In this document: piece by piece, positions 33,968 to 45,964 of the stretch
Numbering within the stretch: position 1 is the stretch's first letter
Layout: every line of letters begins with the position of its first letter
Assembly (NCBI GenBank): GCA_021014325.1
Contig: CM037472.1
Span: 2,046,001 to 2,110,000 of the forward strand
Length of the DNA stretch: 64,000 nt
Reading direction: 5' to 3'
Source: Plazaster borealis
Taxonomy: Eukaryota > Echinodermata > Asteroidea > Forcipulatida > Labidiasteridae
Program-made: the position numbers and the translations under genes
The notes under the pieces: model-generated
What the model saw: only the letters and a program-made list of their open reading frames with translations
The model's database searches: none
Told to the model about the DNA's origin: nothing

Positions 33968-36900
33968 GACTTCGATAAAAATGAATCCTCAGCAGAAACA
34001 ATGTCTGTACCGTTTCTGTTGTACAACGAAAGCACATCGCACCAGACAAGTCTTGAAAATCAGAGTAGACCAACCTACTCCCAGGTTGTTTTCTTCAATA
34101 CTTAAGACAATACAAAAACCTTGCTATTGTTTTCACAAAATAATAATGTTCTTATGTTGTTAATTCACAACATTCTGATCTGACATCATTCTCACGTTCC
34201 ATTGCCATTATTTTCACAAATAATGTTCTTAACTTGTTAATTTAAATAGTATGATGTGGCATATAACATGCACCAATGTAATGGTATGTAAAGTGAAAAT
34301 GTTTTAAAAATCACGTTAAATGAGGCACGCTAACCAAATAAACTATTTCGGCAAACTCTTAGAGGCGCACTGTAAAAAATGTGAAACATGGTTATTTTCT
34401 CACAGTATCATGGCAGTATTGCAGGACACTAAATGTCATACACGAAGATGACATGTTCTTTTTCCTGACAAAATAGAAGGAGCAACCATCCATATTGCTT
34501 ACACAAAAGGTGACTTGGAACATTTTAGGGCATTTCACTGAAGACAAGAGCTAATTTGCATTTTGTGCTCTAAATTCCCGCATAAAATTGTAAAAAGTTT
34601 TTTAAAATCCCATTCTTTTACACTTAAAGTTGATACAGTAGGTCTAAGAGCTTTTCAAATGCCACTTTTGAGTAGAGTAGCTACAAGGTATTTATTTCTT
34701 TCATACAATTTCATAGCATTGTTCCTGCTCTTCATTCTTAGAGTATTGATGGGTCCGCTTTCTCCCTATGTAGGTAACAGCAGTCCGCTGGCCAAATGCT
34801 AGTTAAAACACTTTGACCAGTCGTTATTCTCTCCAAGTGGTCCAGCTGGCTAGTTCAGTTTTGAAAAGCATTCCTATTTTATATCAAGTATAAACTACAT
34901 GTAGTATAACCCTGGCAGACTAGTGGGTCAACAAGCAGACCTGTAACTTTGTTTTTGCAAACAAGAGAGGAAACTGTCTCGTATACAAAACTTTGCACAG
35001 TGTTTTTCAATTTTCTATGGCACCAAACAGGAAAAAGAAGAAGAAGAGGGAATAGAAAAATCAGCTGAAAAGTTTCAAGCTAAATTGTCCCACTAGCTAG
35101 TCACTGGAAAAGTGAAGGGCAAACTCTGTATCTCTATGGGGAACACCGATGATCAAGGCCCAAAGGATTATGCACTTTTAGGGTTTGAAATCTACACTGG
35201 ACCACAGGCCTGAGGCCAGTGATTTTAGCATCGGGCCAGTAAACTCCTAACCAAACAAGTCCTGCACTCTTGTGTCTTTCAATTGAACAAAAAGTTTATT
35301 TACCAAAGGGTCCTAAAGACAGCCTTTCATTATTTTAACTGGATGTCATTCATAATAAAACTCATGCTATGATACATGTACTTACTACTAACCCATATGA
35401 CAAATGAGATTAATCTTCTTTTATTGCTTCTTCAAAAAAACAAACAGTTTATAAGCTCAACTTTGCAGAAGTTGTTTTCTCATTTTGATTCTGGTCTTGT
35501 TAAAAAGACCTCTGCTCCAGTTAAAATGTTGAGCTACAAGCTCTGCGGTCTTGCGGATTTTCCACCCAAATTCAAGCCTTTATTTTAACAGGGCATTGTA
35601 ATCAACACTGTAACGGGCTGAGGGCCTGGGTGTGGTGCGGTAGAGCCCAGGTTGGCAAAGCCGGCAACCTAGTGGAAATAATTATCGGTACAAGGGGGGT
35701 TTGATGAAATTAAACCAAAGTTAACACCCCAAAAGAATGCAGCACAACAGACATACACGTAGCTTCAATAATTTTACAATAAATAATTAAAAGCAGAGGG
35801 GCTAATAGAAATCGCATGAGAACTGAGAGCGATGCAGGGAGCTCAGGCTGGAGTCTCAAACCAAAAAGGAACTCAAATACGGAAAGAAAAAGGGCTTCAC
35901 CTCGAAAATGGAATTGTGACCAAACTCTCTCCACCAAGGTTTTATAGGACTTTACACATTCCAATATTGGGTAGAGTGGGTCATAATACTAGGCAATCAA
36001 CAAAAGAATCACCCAAAGGGGAAAGTACGTCAAAAGTGTACGGTATATTCAAATGAACCATGGTTGTGTTAAACTTAAATAAAAGTCAGTGCATGTTACA
36101 GCACCATGAAATTTGACAAAGTTGCTTGAGCCTACTGATTCCAACCCAACTCAGGTCAATTTTTTGCTTGCATTGATGAAAATTAACTTGACATCCCAGC
36201 AGCTATTACCAATCATGTTTTATAAACTAGAAATGACTCAATTCCCCGGCACTGTATCTTTTTCTTTACAAAAACAGAAAACACTTTTTTCAGATCAAAC
36301 ATTCCAATTAGTGAAAGAGAGATTGCCAAGTGTGACACCATTAGATCAAGTCCACAATAGGGCAATTAGTATTAGTAATGCAAGCAGCCATCTGACATTT
36401 TGGTTTTGTGGTCACCTTTCCTATTGGTCATTGTCTGGTAAATATTTGAAATACACATACATATGTATAAAATTCATATGGTATTAGTACTCTTTGATGC
36501 ATATGGATTATAGACCAGTAACACTGTACTATTCCAGTGCATTTCCTGGCAGGCGAGATACTACACTGATCATATGTGACATTTTACATTATGTGTCATA
36601 ATTTTCACATGAATTAAAGAGTGACAAAAGTAACAGCAGAAAAGGTTTTGAGATGTGCCCCCTTTTTACATTATCAAAAGTTGATTAAAATCAGACAGAG
36701 CAATCTCCATAAAATATAAGATTTAGTGTTTTCTTCAATTGGGCTGTGTACAAATCCTGCCTGCAGGCTCTTTGGCTCCTTTGTACACAAGTGATGTCAC
36801 AGTTCTATGGCAAACCACTCAAGAACCAACAATAAATACATGGGCCAAATTTCATAGAGCTGCTTTGGCTCAAAAAGAAGCTAAGCACAAAACAATTTTG

Positions 36901-37426
36901 GTTACCAGAAATAGGTTACCAGCCAAAATGCCAGTTCACATATATACATGTACAATTTGTGACTGGTATCCCTAAATTAGTTAAGAACAATATTTTCTGC
37001 TTAAGCACAGAGTGATGTTGACAATTTTAGGGCATTTCTTGGCAGACGAGAAATATGATAAATTAAAATTTTATATTGCAATTTCTGAAGAAAGTCAACG
37101 CTAAGATCGAAGGCCACCTTTACCTGCAATATAGAATTGTTCTTATTTACAATCTGCGCTATAAAATGTTGTGTTTCAATCGTATGCTATTGATGTTACT
37201 CAATACTGTGCCTTGACGATAGATCAAGACATAAAGTCAGTCAAATGCTAACCATGAGGTACATGTTGTTGTAGCCGATAGCAGCTGGGGTATTTGGCGT
37301 TTCTTTATAAACAAACTCAACCATTATACAAACAAGCAAATTCATTTCAATCTTTTGAAACTGACTCAAGATAAAAGTGAGTTAGGATAGCGCATCAAAA
37401 AGTGTCAGTAACTAGACATTGTCTTC
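33968..37426 (+). repeat. 3' flank of copy 3 running into the 5' region of copy 4
   Basis: Positions 33,968-35,700 match the other 3' flanks. Positions 35,775-36,117 match 5,725-6,080. Positions 36,380-36,840 match 15,160-15,620. A partial foldback element starts at 36,840. From about 37,010 the GPCR 5' block begins, with CATAAAG in place of TATAAAG at about 37,231. A 124-residue frame at 36,113-36,487 has no recognised relatives and is not kept in the paralogous flank at 15,160. Confidence 0.65.
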
Positions 37427-38140
37427 ATGGAGCAGCTTAACCTCTCTGAAGCATCAGTCCCAAGTATTGAAGAAACACCGGGTGATGGAGATTCAACAAC
37501 GGGAGACAGCGATGCTTTCACCAAATTCATCTTAGCTCTCTCTGCATGATCTGCGTGGTTGGTATCACTGGTAACTTACTGGTTGCCATCATACTCCTCC
37601 GTGTACCGTCCCTGCGGTCTAATACCAGTGATTTCTTAGTGCATCTCTCCATTGTAGATTTCATGGTCTGTGTTCTGGTCATCCCTTTTAATTTTTCACC
37701 TGAACACAAATCTGCTCCAAACTTCAGTTTCTTCGGTGAGGTTTGGTGTCGAGTTTACACTTCCAAGTTCCTGTTTTGGTTCTTCACGGTGACGTCAGTC
37801 TTAGGTTTGACTGCGGTCAATTTGGAGCGGTACATGTATGTCGCCATCGTCTACCCACACAAATACAAAACGGTGTTCCCAAAACGAAATAATTACATGA
37901 TGATTGCTGTATGTTGGATAATTGCAGTTATTACAAATGTACAACAATTGCTTTTGTACGAAGAAGATGAAATAGTTGGTTGTCACCTAGTCGATTGGTC
38001 TAACGGAGGAGCTCAAGCGGCATTTGGCTTGTACAGTTTCACGGTCGGCTTCTTTGCTCCATTCATTGTGATGATTTTTGCGCAACTGAAAGTTATCTCG
38101 ACCCTGAACAGAAAGGTGAAGATGTTAACTGCTCGAACAG
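37427..38140 (+). pseudogene. GPCR copy 4, exon 1, one base missing before TM1
   Basis: The start MEQLNLSEASVPSIEET and the acidic N-terminus are conserved. A 1-base deletion at about 37,536-37,542 (gctctctgcatg for gctctctactgcatg) shifts the frame just before TM1. From MICVVGITGN the correct frame is open through ERY, CWI in TM4, the ECL2 cysteine and TM5 to the donor ACAG|GTTAGT. The ERY motif is followed by two extra residues (ERYMYVAIVYP) from a clean CATGTA insertion at 37,831-37,838. A start at the internal Met (37,546) would lack the whole extracellular N-terminus but could still make seven helices. Confidence 0.8.
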
Positions 38141-38707
38141 GTTAGTTATAAGTTATTGTGCTCTAATATCATATTAAGTATAAAGAGAAATGGGATGACG
38201 AGCAATGGAAGCACGTCATACGGTGTCCTCAGCTGACCAATGTCAGCCAATGGCCTATTTCCAATCCCTAGTTTGACATATTTAGGTTTCCAATCAACAT
38301 GAAGGGGACTTTGCACAAGGTTGCCTTAATTTTCAAATATCAAAATTTCTAATCGTACATAAAAATAAACTCAAAATCAAGAATAATTAATCAAGAATCT
38401 TGAATCATGATTTATGAACCTTAATTCATGAACCATGAACCACTTCATCTCTTGTAACATCACAAACACTTACATGTGTAAATTCTAGTGAATTTTCAAG
38501 GTTTTTTCTCAAGAAAATTTATCCAAAAGTACAGCATATTACTAGGATATAATTATAGAAGAAAAATATGGGAAAATTTTCTTTCTCTGACATTCTAATT
38601 GGCCGGAGTGTGTGCTCTACGTGGTGCTTCCCGAGTTGTATTCAAACTCACAGGTAATTGGTAACAACGTTCATAAATTTGTATGATGATTTCACTGTTT
38701 ATTCCAG
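38141..38707 (+). other. Short intron of copy 4
   Basis: At 567 bp it is the shortest intron in the array. It lacks the hairpin cassettes and the 1 kb block found in copies 1-3. It shares the 'gggatgacgagcaatggaagc' line with copies 3 and 5. The acceptor is attccag|CC. Confidence 0.75.
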
Positions 38708-39039
38708 CCTCTTTGGGTTTAAGTCCAAGCGACCAGCGTGAGATGTGGCAGCTCCGAGCCTCCCAAACCCTGGTGAAGACACTACTGGCCTGCATCATAA
38801 CATTTGGTGTGTGCTGGACGCCAAACCAAGTCAGGTACCTGCTCTACAATTTCGGTGTTCCAATGGCTCCAGGTGGACCTTCCCACCGACTCACTGTCAT
38901 CTTAGCCGTGGGTAATTCCTGTTTGAATCCAGTCATTTACACCATGACCAACAAGCCGTTCCGTAAAGGGATCAGGGAGCTGTTTTGTAGACAACGGGAT
39001 TTGAACCAAGTGGTTGATCATAACCAACAAGAAGAGTGA
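38708..39039 (+). pseudogene. GPCR copy 4, exon 2 with an altered C-terminus
   Basis: It encodes SLGLSPSDQREMWQL, CWTPNQ (Thr where other copies have Ile), NPVIY and KPFRKGIRELF with the tail cysteine. After LNQVVD the shared tail (GVATGTVSETIS in copies 1-3) is replaced by HNQQEE and a stop at 39,037-39,039, where foreign sequence begins. AATAAA lies at 39,052, within about 15 bases of the stop, and could serve as a poly(A) signal supplied by the repeat. Confidence 0.8.
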
Positions 39040-39863
39040 AATAATTTTTATACAATAAATAAATAAGGGCAGCGGGGCTAATAGAAATTGAACTTACATG
39101 TACATAAGAATTAAGTGCAGGGAGTTCGGGCTGGAGGCAGAATTTACCTAATGGAACATGTTGATGGATACACAGAGAGTAAGGCTGGATAATTAATTGG
39201 AGCTAATCCATTCAAACTGTTAGTCTTTAATTAAATTAGAAACATGCGGATGTGTCTTTCTTGCTTGACATGACTGTCCTTCAGAGCTGTGTTTTTTTTT
39301 GTAAAATGACGTCATACCAGAAATCATGAAAAAGTTGGCATTCATATAAAACCAGAAATGGAGGTGGAATCGAGGTGACGAAGATTACTTTAATGAGGCG
39401 GTTTAGGTCAAGTTACGATGGTTAATCAAGTAATGTCGGGCTCATATGAACCCTTTGATTGTACGAGTTAACAACAGGTCTGGAATTACACGGAGGCCAC
39501 TGCCCTGGTCTTGGCCTTGGTGCCCCTTCAAAAGTTTCTCATAGACACTAAGATTTCCTAATTGAAGTGCCCTGTGTAAAATGAAAATGGCCTTGTCCTC
39601 TCAAACATAAAATTTGAAGCTTGTAACAAACCCCTGAAAATAGGCATCAGTGTTTCCTCTTGGTTGAAACATGGAACACTCTGAGCTTTCAGGGTGTCAC
39701 ATTTCAGAAGATTTTCAGACTTTGATAAATGGAATACTACAAGATCGATCTCTAGAAAAAGATAAAGTTTTTATGTCATGTAGAAAGTTTGAAGGCAAAA
39801 GGAGACTATGGAAATATATTCCGAAGTGCAGACAACTCACAGGCCTGACCACTATCCTCAAGG
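39040..39863. other. Spacer after copy 4
   Basis: Positions 39,045-39,140 match the repeat at 5,725 and 35,775. Positions 39,480-39,610 (tggaattacacggaggcca ... ggccttg) match 55,610-55,780 in inverted orientation. Nothing coding was recognised. Confidence 0.55.
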
Positions 39864-40855
39864 AAGTGTCATCAATCGTACATGTACAACCCATAATATA
39901 TGTTATCACGAGAGGGCATTATCACTCAAGAAATACTATTGACTTTGGGATGTACATGTACCAGGCAAAACAAATCAGCAAGATACGTTTTGTTTGGTGA
40001 GAAAGACTTTAAAAAAAAAAATTATATAAAAAATTTCGAAAACCCTAAAAAACCCTGGGCATTTTAGGTTCATAACGCAAAAAAAGCAGGGAAATGAAAG
40101 AGTTAAGTATTGTTCATTCTAACATGTCTAAGGTCAACTTGCATGGTCTGTACACTAGATCACTGAGCTAAAAACCAATCACTAAGACCCTACATTACGA
40201 ACCTTTTGCTATGTATGCTAAAAGGTGAAATCTGATTGAATTAAAGCGGACAGACCTGCAAACAGGCACGACAGGGGGGATCTACTTGTTCCCTGGTACC
40301 CAGCATCAACAAACTCTGACGATGACTGTTTTTCGGATTAGTGGCTGCGGCTGGATCACCAGGTTAAACATCGGCTGCCTTGAGCAACACCCTTAGCAGT
40401 CAGCCGCAGCCGCCAATTGGAACATGGATTTTGGATCATCAAAACAACAAGGCTAACAACCTTATAAGGTGTACTTCCCTGTGTACTCTCCACGTATCCA
40501 GGTGTCAGTCAGAAACATACATTGAGCCTTCCAGCAAGACACAAAATGCAAGCAATACCTTCCCTCCTCCCATGTGGATCTGCCAAGAGACCTGTCCAAA
40601 CAGTTCATCAAAACCTCGCCCTGTGATCAAAATGAGACCTGGCAGTCTACAGAGACATACCCCTGAGCTAGTCAAGGGCAGCCATGTTGTGAAGCCTCCA
40701 CGCTTTCTTAAGAAACCGACACTTCACAGTTCCTGTAACTTACTGCCTCAACTTGTACAGTGCGCAATCTTATCAGCCAATTCACTTCACTCATCTCAGA
40801 TTTACACTGTCAATCTACACATTATGGTATTATGTATTATGCATGGTTCTTCCCC
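39864..40855 (+). repeat. Left member of a direct repeat bracketing copy 5
   Basis: It matches 47,072-47,706 in the same orientation: the 'acgagagggcattatcactc' line, the 'ctgacgatgactgttttt' line and the 'cagatttacactgtcaatct' line. The right member lacks the equivalent of 40,420-40,725. A small inverted element at about 40,331-40,422 (gtggctgcggctgg ... cagccgcagcc) lies inside both. A 171-residue frame across it (40,380-40,895) is not kept in the other member. Confidence 0.75.
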
Positions 40856-42662
40856 TAGCATGCCTAGTGCTCTTGCAGAGAGTCCACAGGGCTGATACAG
40901 GAATACATGTACACTTCAGGACTCCGAGCAGAAAAAAACGTCCAACTTCAATTCAATAATAGTTTTTGTAAAAGGTGCTTCAAATTATCTTTTGAGTTTT
41001 TCAAACTAACATTGAGCTACATATAAATCTAACCCACATGACTTTAAATTGTAAATTTGTTATCTTCTTTTAAAACTTCAATCTTTTAAGCCCCTTTCAC
41101 ACGTGATGAATTTCCCAGGAATTTCCAAGGAAAATTTATTTGACCATTTCACACTTGGCAAACTAGTAGGAAAAGCCATTCCCCTTGGAATAGCTACCCC
41201 TACTTGGCATCAGGGTAAAAGCGAGATAACCCCAGGGTTAGATTACTGAGTGTTCGTTTTCCCCAGAAAAAAAAGCAGCAAAGAAGCCGATTGTGGGTGT
41301 TTTGAAGTAAAAAGGCGTCTAGATCGTTCGTGATGTTATGCTGACTACATCCAGTTTAAGTTAAAGATAGAGTACAAGTTGGTATTTAACTGGAATAATT
41401 GCAAAATGTTAAACCGACAGCTCAGCAAATACAAAGTTCTTACTGCCAGGTCATGACAAAACTTCAGACATTTGGTAACCGAGTCAAACTTGTACGAAAA
41501 ACAACCCCGCCATTATAAAACAAGGCTAAGATGGCCTGCATTTGAGAGTCAATAATCATACCGTTGTTAAAATATTTGTGTTTGTTATATTGTAATGTTA
41601 ATACATATTACATGTAGTTTTAGAAACCGTTCACATCCTCTAGATAGATTTCACCGAACATATTTTTAAAAAACCTGAAAAGTTCCTCACATTCTTGGTG
41701 TTAATGGAAAACAGAATTAACGTCGTTTTGTCAAGGATTTCGTGCACGATCATATTGCTCATTTCGGTTGCAGCAATTGAAATCATTTGCAACGGCGTGG
41801 TTATGCTAGTAATAATGTGTTACATAAATGACTTAATTAATAATGTCTAAATAGAAATCACATACAGCCCAGTACAGATAGTGGTCAATTGAAGCGGACA
41901 CAAGATGTACTTTAAAAAATGAAGTACGATAAAAATACAACACGATATTGAAAAAGTTATAAAACATGTTTAAACAACCATTTATGTATTTTATATCCGG
42001 ATGGAATGCCACAAAAGGAAACGTAGTAAGACAATGCCTTTAAAAAGGCGAGGAAGGGGAAACTGGGCCAGAGGACCACTGTAACCACTTAGGACTTGAG
42101 ATTGGGATAACCTCCCCGTATACGTTCATCCTTAGTATGGTACTTCCTTACAGTTGAATGATCATAATTAGTACAGTCGATCTGATCCACCATGAAACTC
42201 ATACAATTATTCTGGTGGGGTTAGGTCAGGGGTCGGGGTCCTCCTATGTCGATTGATGTATCGTTTTAATGCATCGCCTTAATAAGAAACCTTTTAAGCA
42301 ATTACTCAGCTAAAGAATAAAAAAAGCTATCCTACAATATTCCTTAATGTACGCATCTAATCATCTTATTTCCTCTTTTAAACCCAGTCTATCATGTTAA
42401 CATATTTTCATAGACTTCTCCAAGGCACCTCTTATTTCCTCTTATCCAAGGCCACCACGTTCACATATTTTATGACATGTTTACGTGTATATCAATTCGA
42501 AACCTTTCTCCAATTGGATGCATCTTTTCGACATGGTTGCTATAAGTGACAGCAGACAGGGTTGCTTCTACAGGTTTTGGAATAAAATAACTCAATCAAT
42601 GAGCAGAACTGGAAAATAACGTCAACTGAATTTTTGTGAGAATTCAAAGAAATTTCCATACA
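40856..42662. other. Spacer upstream of copy 5
   Basis: It is not shared with the 5' regions of copies 1-4. Homology to the other copies starts only at about 42,663 (gagtgtcagtaactagacattg). No gene, TATAAAG heptamer or transposon end pair was recognised. Confidence 0.55.
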
Positions 42663-42691
42663 AAGAGTGTCAGTAACTAGACATTGTCTTC

Positions 42692-43400
42692 ATGGAGCAG
42701 CTTAACCTCTCTGAAGTATCAGTTCCAAGTATTGAAGAAACACTGGGTGATGGAGACTCAACGACGGGAGACAGCGATGCTTTCACCAAATTCATCTTAG
42801 CTCTCTACTGCATGATCTGCGTGGTTGGTATCACTGGTAACGTACTGGTTGTCATCGTACTCCTCCGTGTGCCGTCCCTGCGGTCTAATACCAGTGATTT
42901 CTTAGTGCATCTCTCCATTGTAGATTTCATGGTCTGTGTTCTGGTCATCCCCTTTTATCTCTTACCTAAACACAACTCTACTCCGAACCCCGGGTTCTTC
43001 GGTGAGGCTTGGTGTCGAGTTTACACTTCCCAGTTCCTGTTTTGGTTCTTCACGATGACGTCAGTCTTGGGTTTGACCGCGGTCAATTTGGAGCGGTATG
43101 TAGCCATCGTCTACCCACACAAATACAAGACAGTGTTCTCTAAACGAAATAAATACATGATGATTGCTGTTTGTGGGATGCTTGCAGTTATTACAAAATT
43201 CGACAAATTTTTTGTGTACAAAGAAGATGAAGTAGAAGGATGTCAGTTTAAAGGCTGGCCTAACCGAGGAGCTCAGGCGGCTTTTGGCTTGTACACTTTC
43301 ACAGTCAACTTCCTCGCTCCATTCATTGTGATGATTTTTGCACAACTGAAAGTTATCTCAACGCTGAACAGACAAGTGAAGACGTTAACTGCTCGAACAG
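42692..43400 (+). CDS. GPCR copy 5, exon 1 (intact; TM1-TM5)
   Basis: This is the only open exon 1 of the array. Joined to 45,965-46,329 it gives 357 residues of a class A GPCR, acting in the plasma membrane; the ligand is unknown. Landmarks are N5 and N95 glycosylation sequons, GN at 49-50, D78 in TM2, C108 before TM3, E134-R135-Y136, C184 in ECL2 and P210 in TM5. TM4 has Gly162 (VCGMLAV) where copies 1-4 have Trp, the most conserved TM4 residue of the class. The exon ends in phase 1 at ACAG|GTTAGT. The start is the Met shared by all copies. The fast local duplication suggests a chemosensory or peptide receptor, which is inference. Confidence 0.92.
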
Positions 43401-45964
43401 GTTAGTTATAAGTTATCGTGTTCTAATACCATATTATGTATAAAGAGAAACGGGATGACGAGCAATGGAAGCACGTCATACGGTGTCCTCAGCTGACCAA
43501 TGTTAATAGCCAATTTCCAATCCCTACATGTAGTTTGACATATTTAGATCTCCAATCAACATGAAGGGGACTTTGTACAAGTTTGCCTTAACTGACTAGT
43601 GACCCTTGACCTCTTTAAATATCTAATCATACATAATTAAAGGGACACACCGGTTACCTGTTTACGTAATTTAGTCATGTAGAATCAAAGACAATTATTT
43701 CTTGATGGTTTTTATATTTTTTTAATACAAAAATATCACGTAATTAACGAGAAATGACCGACAATAGCAAAAGCGGTCAAAGGTCAGCGTATACGCTTTA
43801 CCAGCCGTTGCAAGTGTCAAATTTACGGGATACATGCTATATGCAATGTTGCAAGTAGACTGGTGCTCTGTTTGTGTAAGTGTTTTACTACGACAAGGCA
43901 TGAGGATCCAGTCCACGTTATCCATCTGTAAGTGTGTATAAACAACGGACATGGAAACCAGTCAACTTGCCCCCAGCAAAGACGCCAAATACAAAGTCGC
44001 CAACTACAAAGTCGGCCGAAAGCTGCCCCCTCACATACAAACTCGTCCCCTCCCAAAGTCGCCCCTCACAAAGGAATGTAACAAATTGGTATGATTGGAC
44101 TTCAGGGGAACGAAAGTTATCTTGAGGGAACAAAATTAGCTATCTTGAGGGAATGAAAGAGGAATTCTGGGGAACAAAATCTCATTGCGAGAGAACGAAC
44201 GCGTACTTTTAGGGAGCGAAAGCATACTTCGGGTGAATTAAAGTATATTTCGGACAAAAAATTCAAAGTCGTATTTCGAGGAAACGAAAACTTTTTTTTA
44301 GGGAACGAAATCTCCTTTCGAGCTACATGTAACTAAAGTATAATTCTTGCGAACAAAATCATATTTCGAGGAAATGAATGCGTATCTTCAGGGAACGTAA
44401 GCGTATTTCTGTGGAACTTAATCGTATTACGGGGGAAAGAAAGCGTGTTAAAGGGAACGTGAACCTATTTTTCTAGAAATAATCTATTTTGTTACCTAGA
44501 CAAACACACTGCGTTCACAAAATGAAAAATAATATTTTGTGAGCCAAAGTTATATTTTTATCAAATTAAATAATATTTTAAGGAAACGAAATGATTTTGT
44601 TGGAATTTTGTGTGTCGAGGGATGCAAAAGAAATTTCAAGTGAGGTATTTTTGTCTACCTTTTAATTTTAACTTCTTTTTCACTTGTCCCTTCAGGGGCT
44701 CCGTTTTGTTGTTTTTGTTTTTTTTTTTTGGGGGGGGGTTTGGGGGGGCTCGTTTTTTGGAATTGTTTGTCACAAATATTGTTTAAACCAATTGCACCGT
44801 CAATATAAAAGTGGTATTCCTATGTATTGACATAAATCTTATTTAATAACCAGAAATTTGGTACAAATCGGGTCAAGGAACATACACAGAGCATTGAAAA
44901 GTTGCGATTTTGAAACAACGGATTTGATCAGCGAGGTGTACCGACTAGCAAACCTGTACTAACAACAACGTACACATGTATAGTTGGTGGTCTGGCTCCC
45001 TACCCCTTCCACATGTTCATGAGCTTCCAGGTACAGCTAACTCTTGGCTAGCGGGTTTCTGTCGCGCTAGCACTGCCGAGATACTCTGCTCGCTAGCTAC
45101 ACGACTGCCCCTGTGTTGCGTGTAGCGAGTCCCCACGCTGTGCACTGTAATACACGCTTCCGTTGCTCGGACTCTCTGAAATAAAATCTTACGTTCGATT
45201 TTGTTTGTATTACATTGTATTACAACTTGTATCCATAATTTGAATACCTATTTTTGTGTGTCAAATATTCATGAATTCTTGTTAAAAAACAGATTTTAAT
45301 TCGGTGCAGTAATTAATGTTTATACGGCTGGAAGTAAAACTAACTCTGAAGGTCACGTGATTATTTGAACCAGTTTGTGGTTCGAACTATCACGCGACCT
45401 TCGTTTTTGTTTAAAAATGCTCAAAAACGGCTAAATTTGATGATTTTTTTTATGGACTGTTCTTCTTCATTCCTGGAAGACCGTTGAAGTCATATAAATT
45501 TTAGTCTATTTTGTAGCCCAAATAGCCCAATTCAGCCGGTGTGTCCCTTTAAGGAATTCAAAATCAAGAATCTTAAATCATGATTTATGAACCTTAATTC
45601 ATGAAACATGAATCATTTAATCTGTTGTAACATCACAAACACTGAAATTCTAGTTAATTTTCAAGGTTTTTTTTCTAAACAAAACTTGTCTAAGACTGTT
45701 GTAAGAGTACAGCATAATAGCATATAGAAGTAGAATTATGAGAACATTTTCTTTCTCTGACATTCTAATTGGCTGGGGTTCGTGCTCTGCGTGGTGCTTT
45801 AGTTAAATAATAACTTCCCAGACCTGCATCAACAATAAATCCATGGGCTTCCCAGGTTGTATTCAAACCCACAGTTAATTGGTAACAACTTTGTATGATT
45901 CCTGTATTTCCGAGCAATGTTCAACGTTAATAAATTTGTATGATGATTTCACTGTTTATTGCAG
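43401..45964 (+). other. Intron of copy 5
   Basis: It is about 650 bp of array-type intron split by the TTAA-flanked insertion at 43,641-45,548. Like copy 4 it lacks the hairpin cassettes. The acceptor is ctgtttattgcag|CA, which completes an Ala codon with the last G of exon 1. Confidence 0.8.
43641..45548. mobile_element. TTAA-flanked element in the intron of copy 5
   Basis: The ends AAGGGACACACCGG-type (43,641 onward: agggacacaccggtt) and ccggtgtgtccct are inverted and sit between TTAA tetramers at 43,637-43,640 and 45,549-45,552. Other copies have an uninterrupted cataattatgaattc here. Positions 44,090-44,460 hold about a dozen degenerate 30-bp units built on gggaacgaaa. T- and G-runs lie at 44,716-44,750. 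No piggyBac transposase is visible, so it is non-autonomous. Confidence 0.8.

Noticed and set aside
40380..40895. 171-codon + frame
   Set aside because: It starts within a small inverted element, has a weak TTG start, and the matching repeat at 47,072-47,706 lacks the middle.
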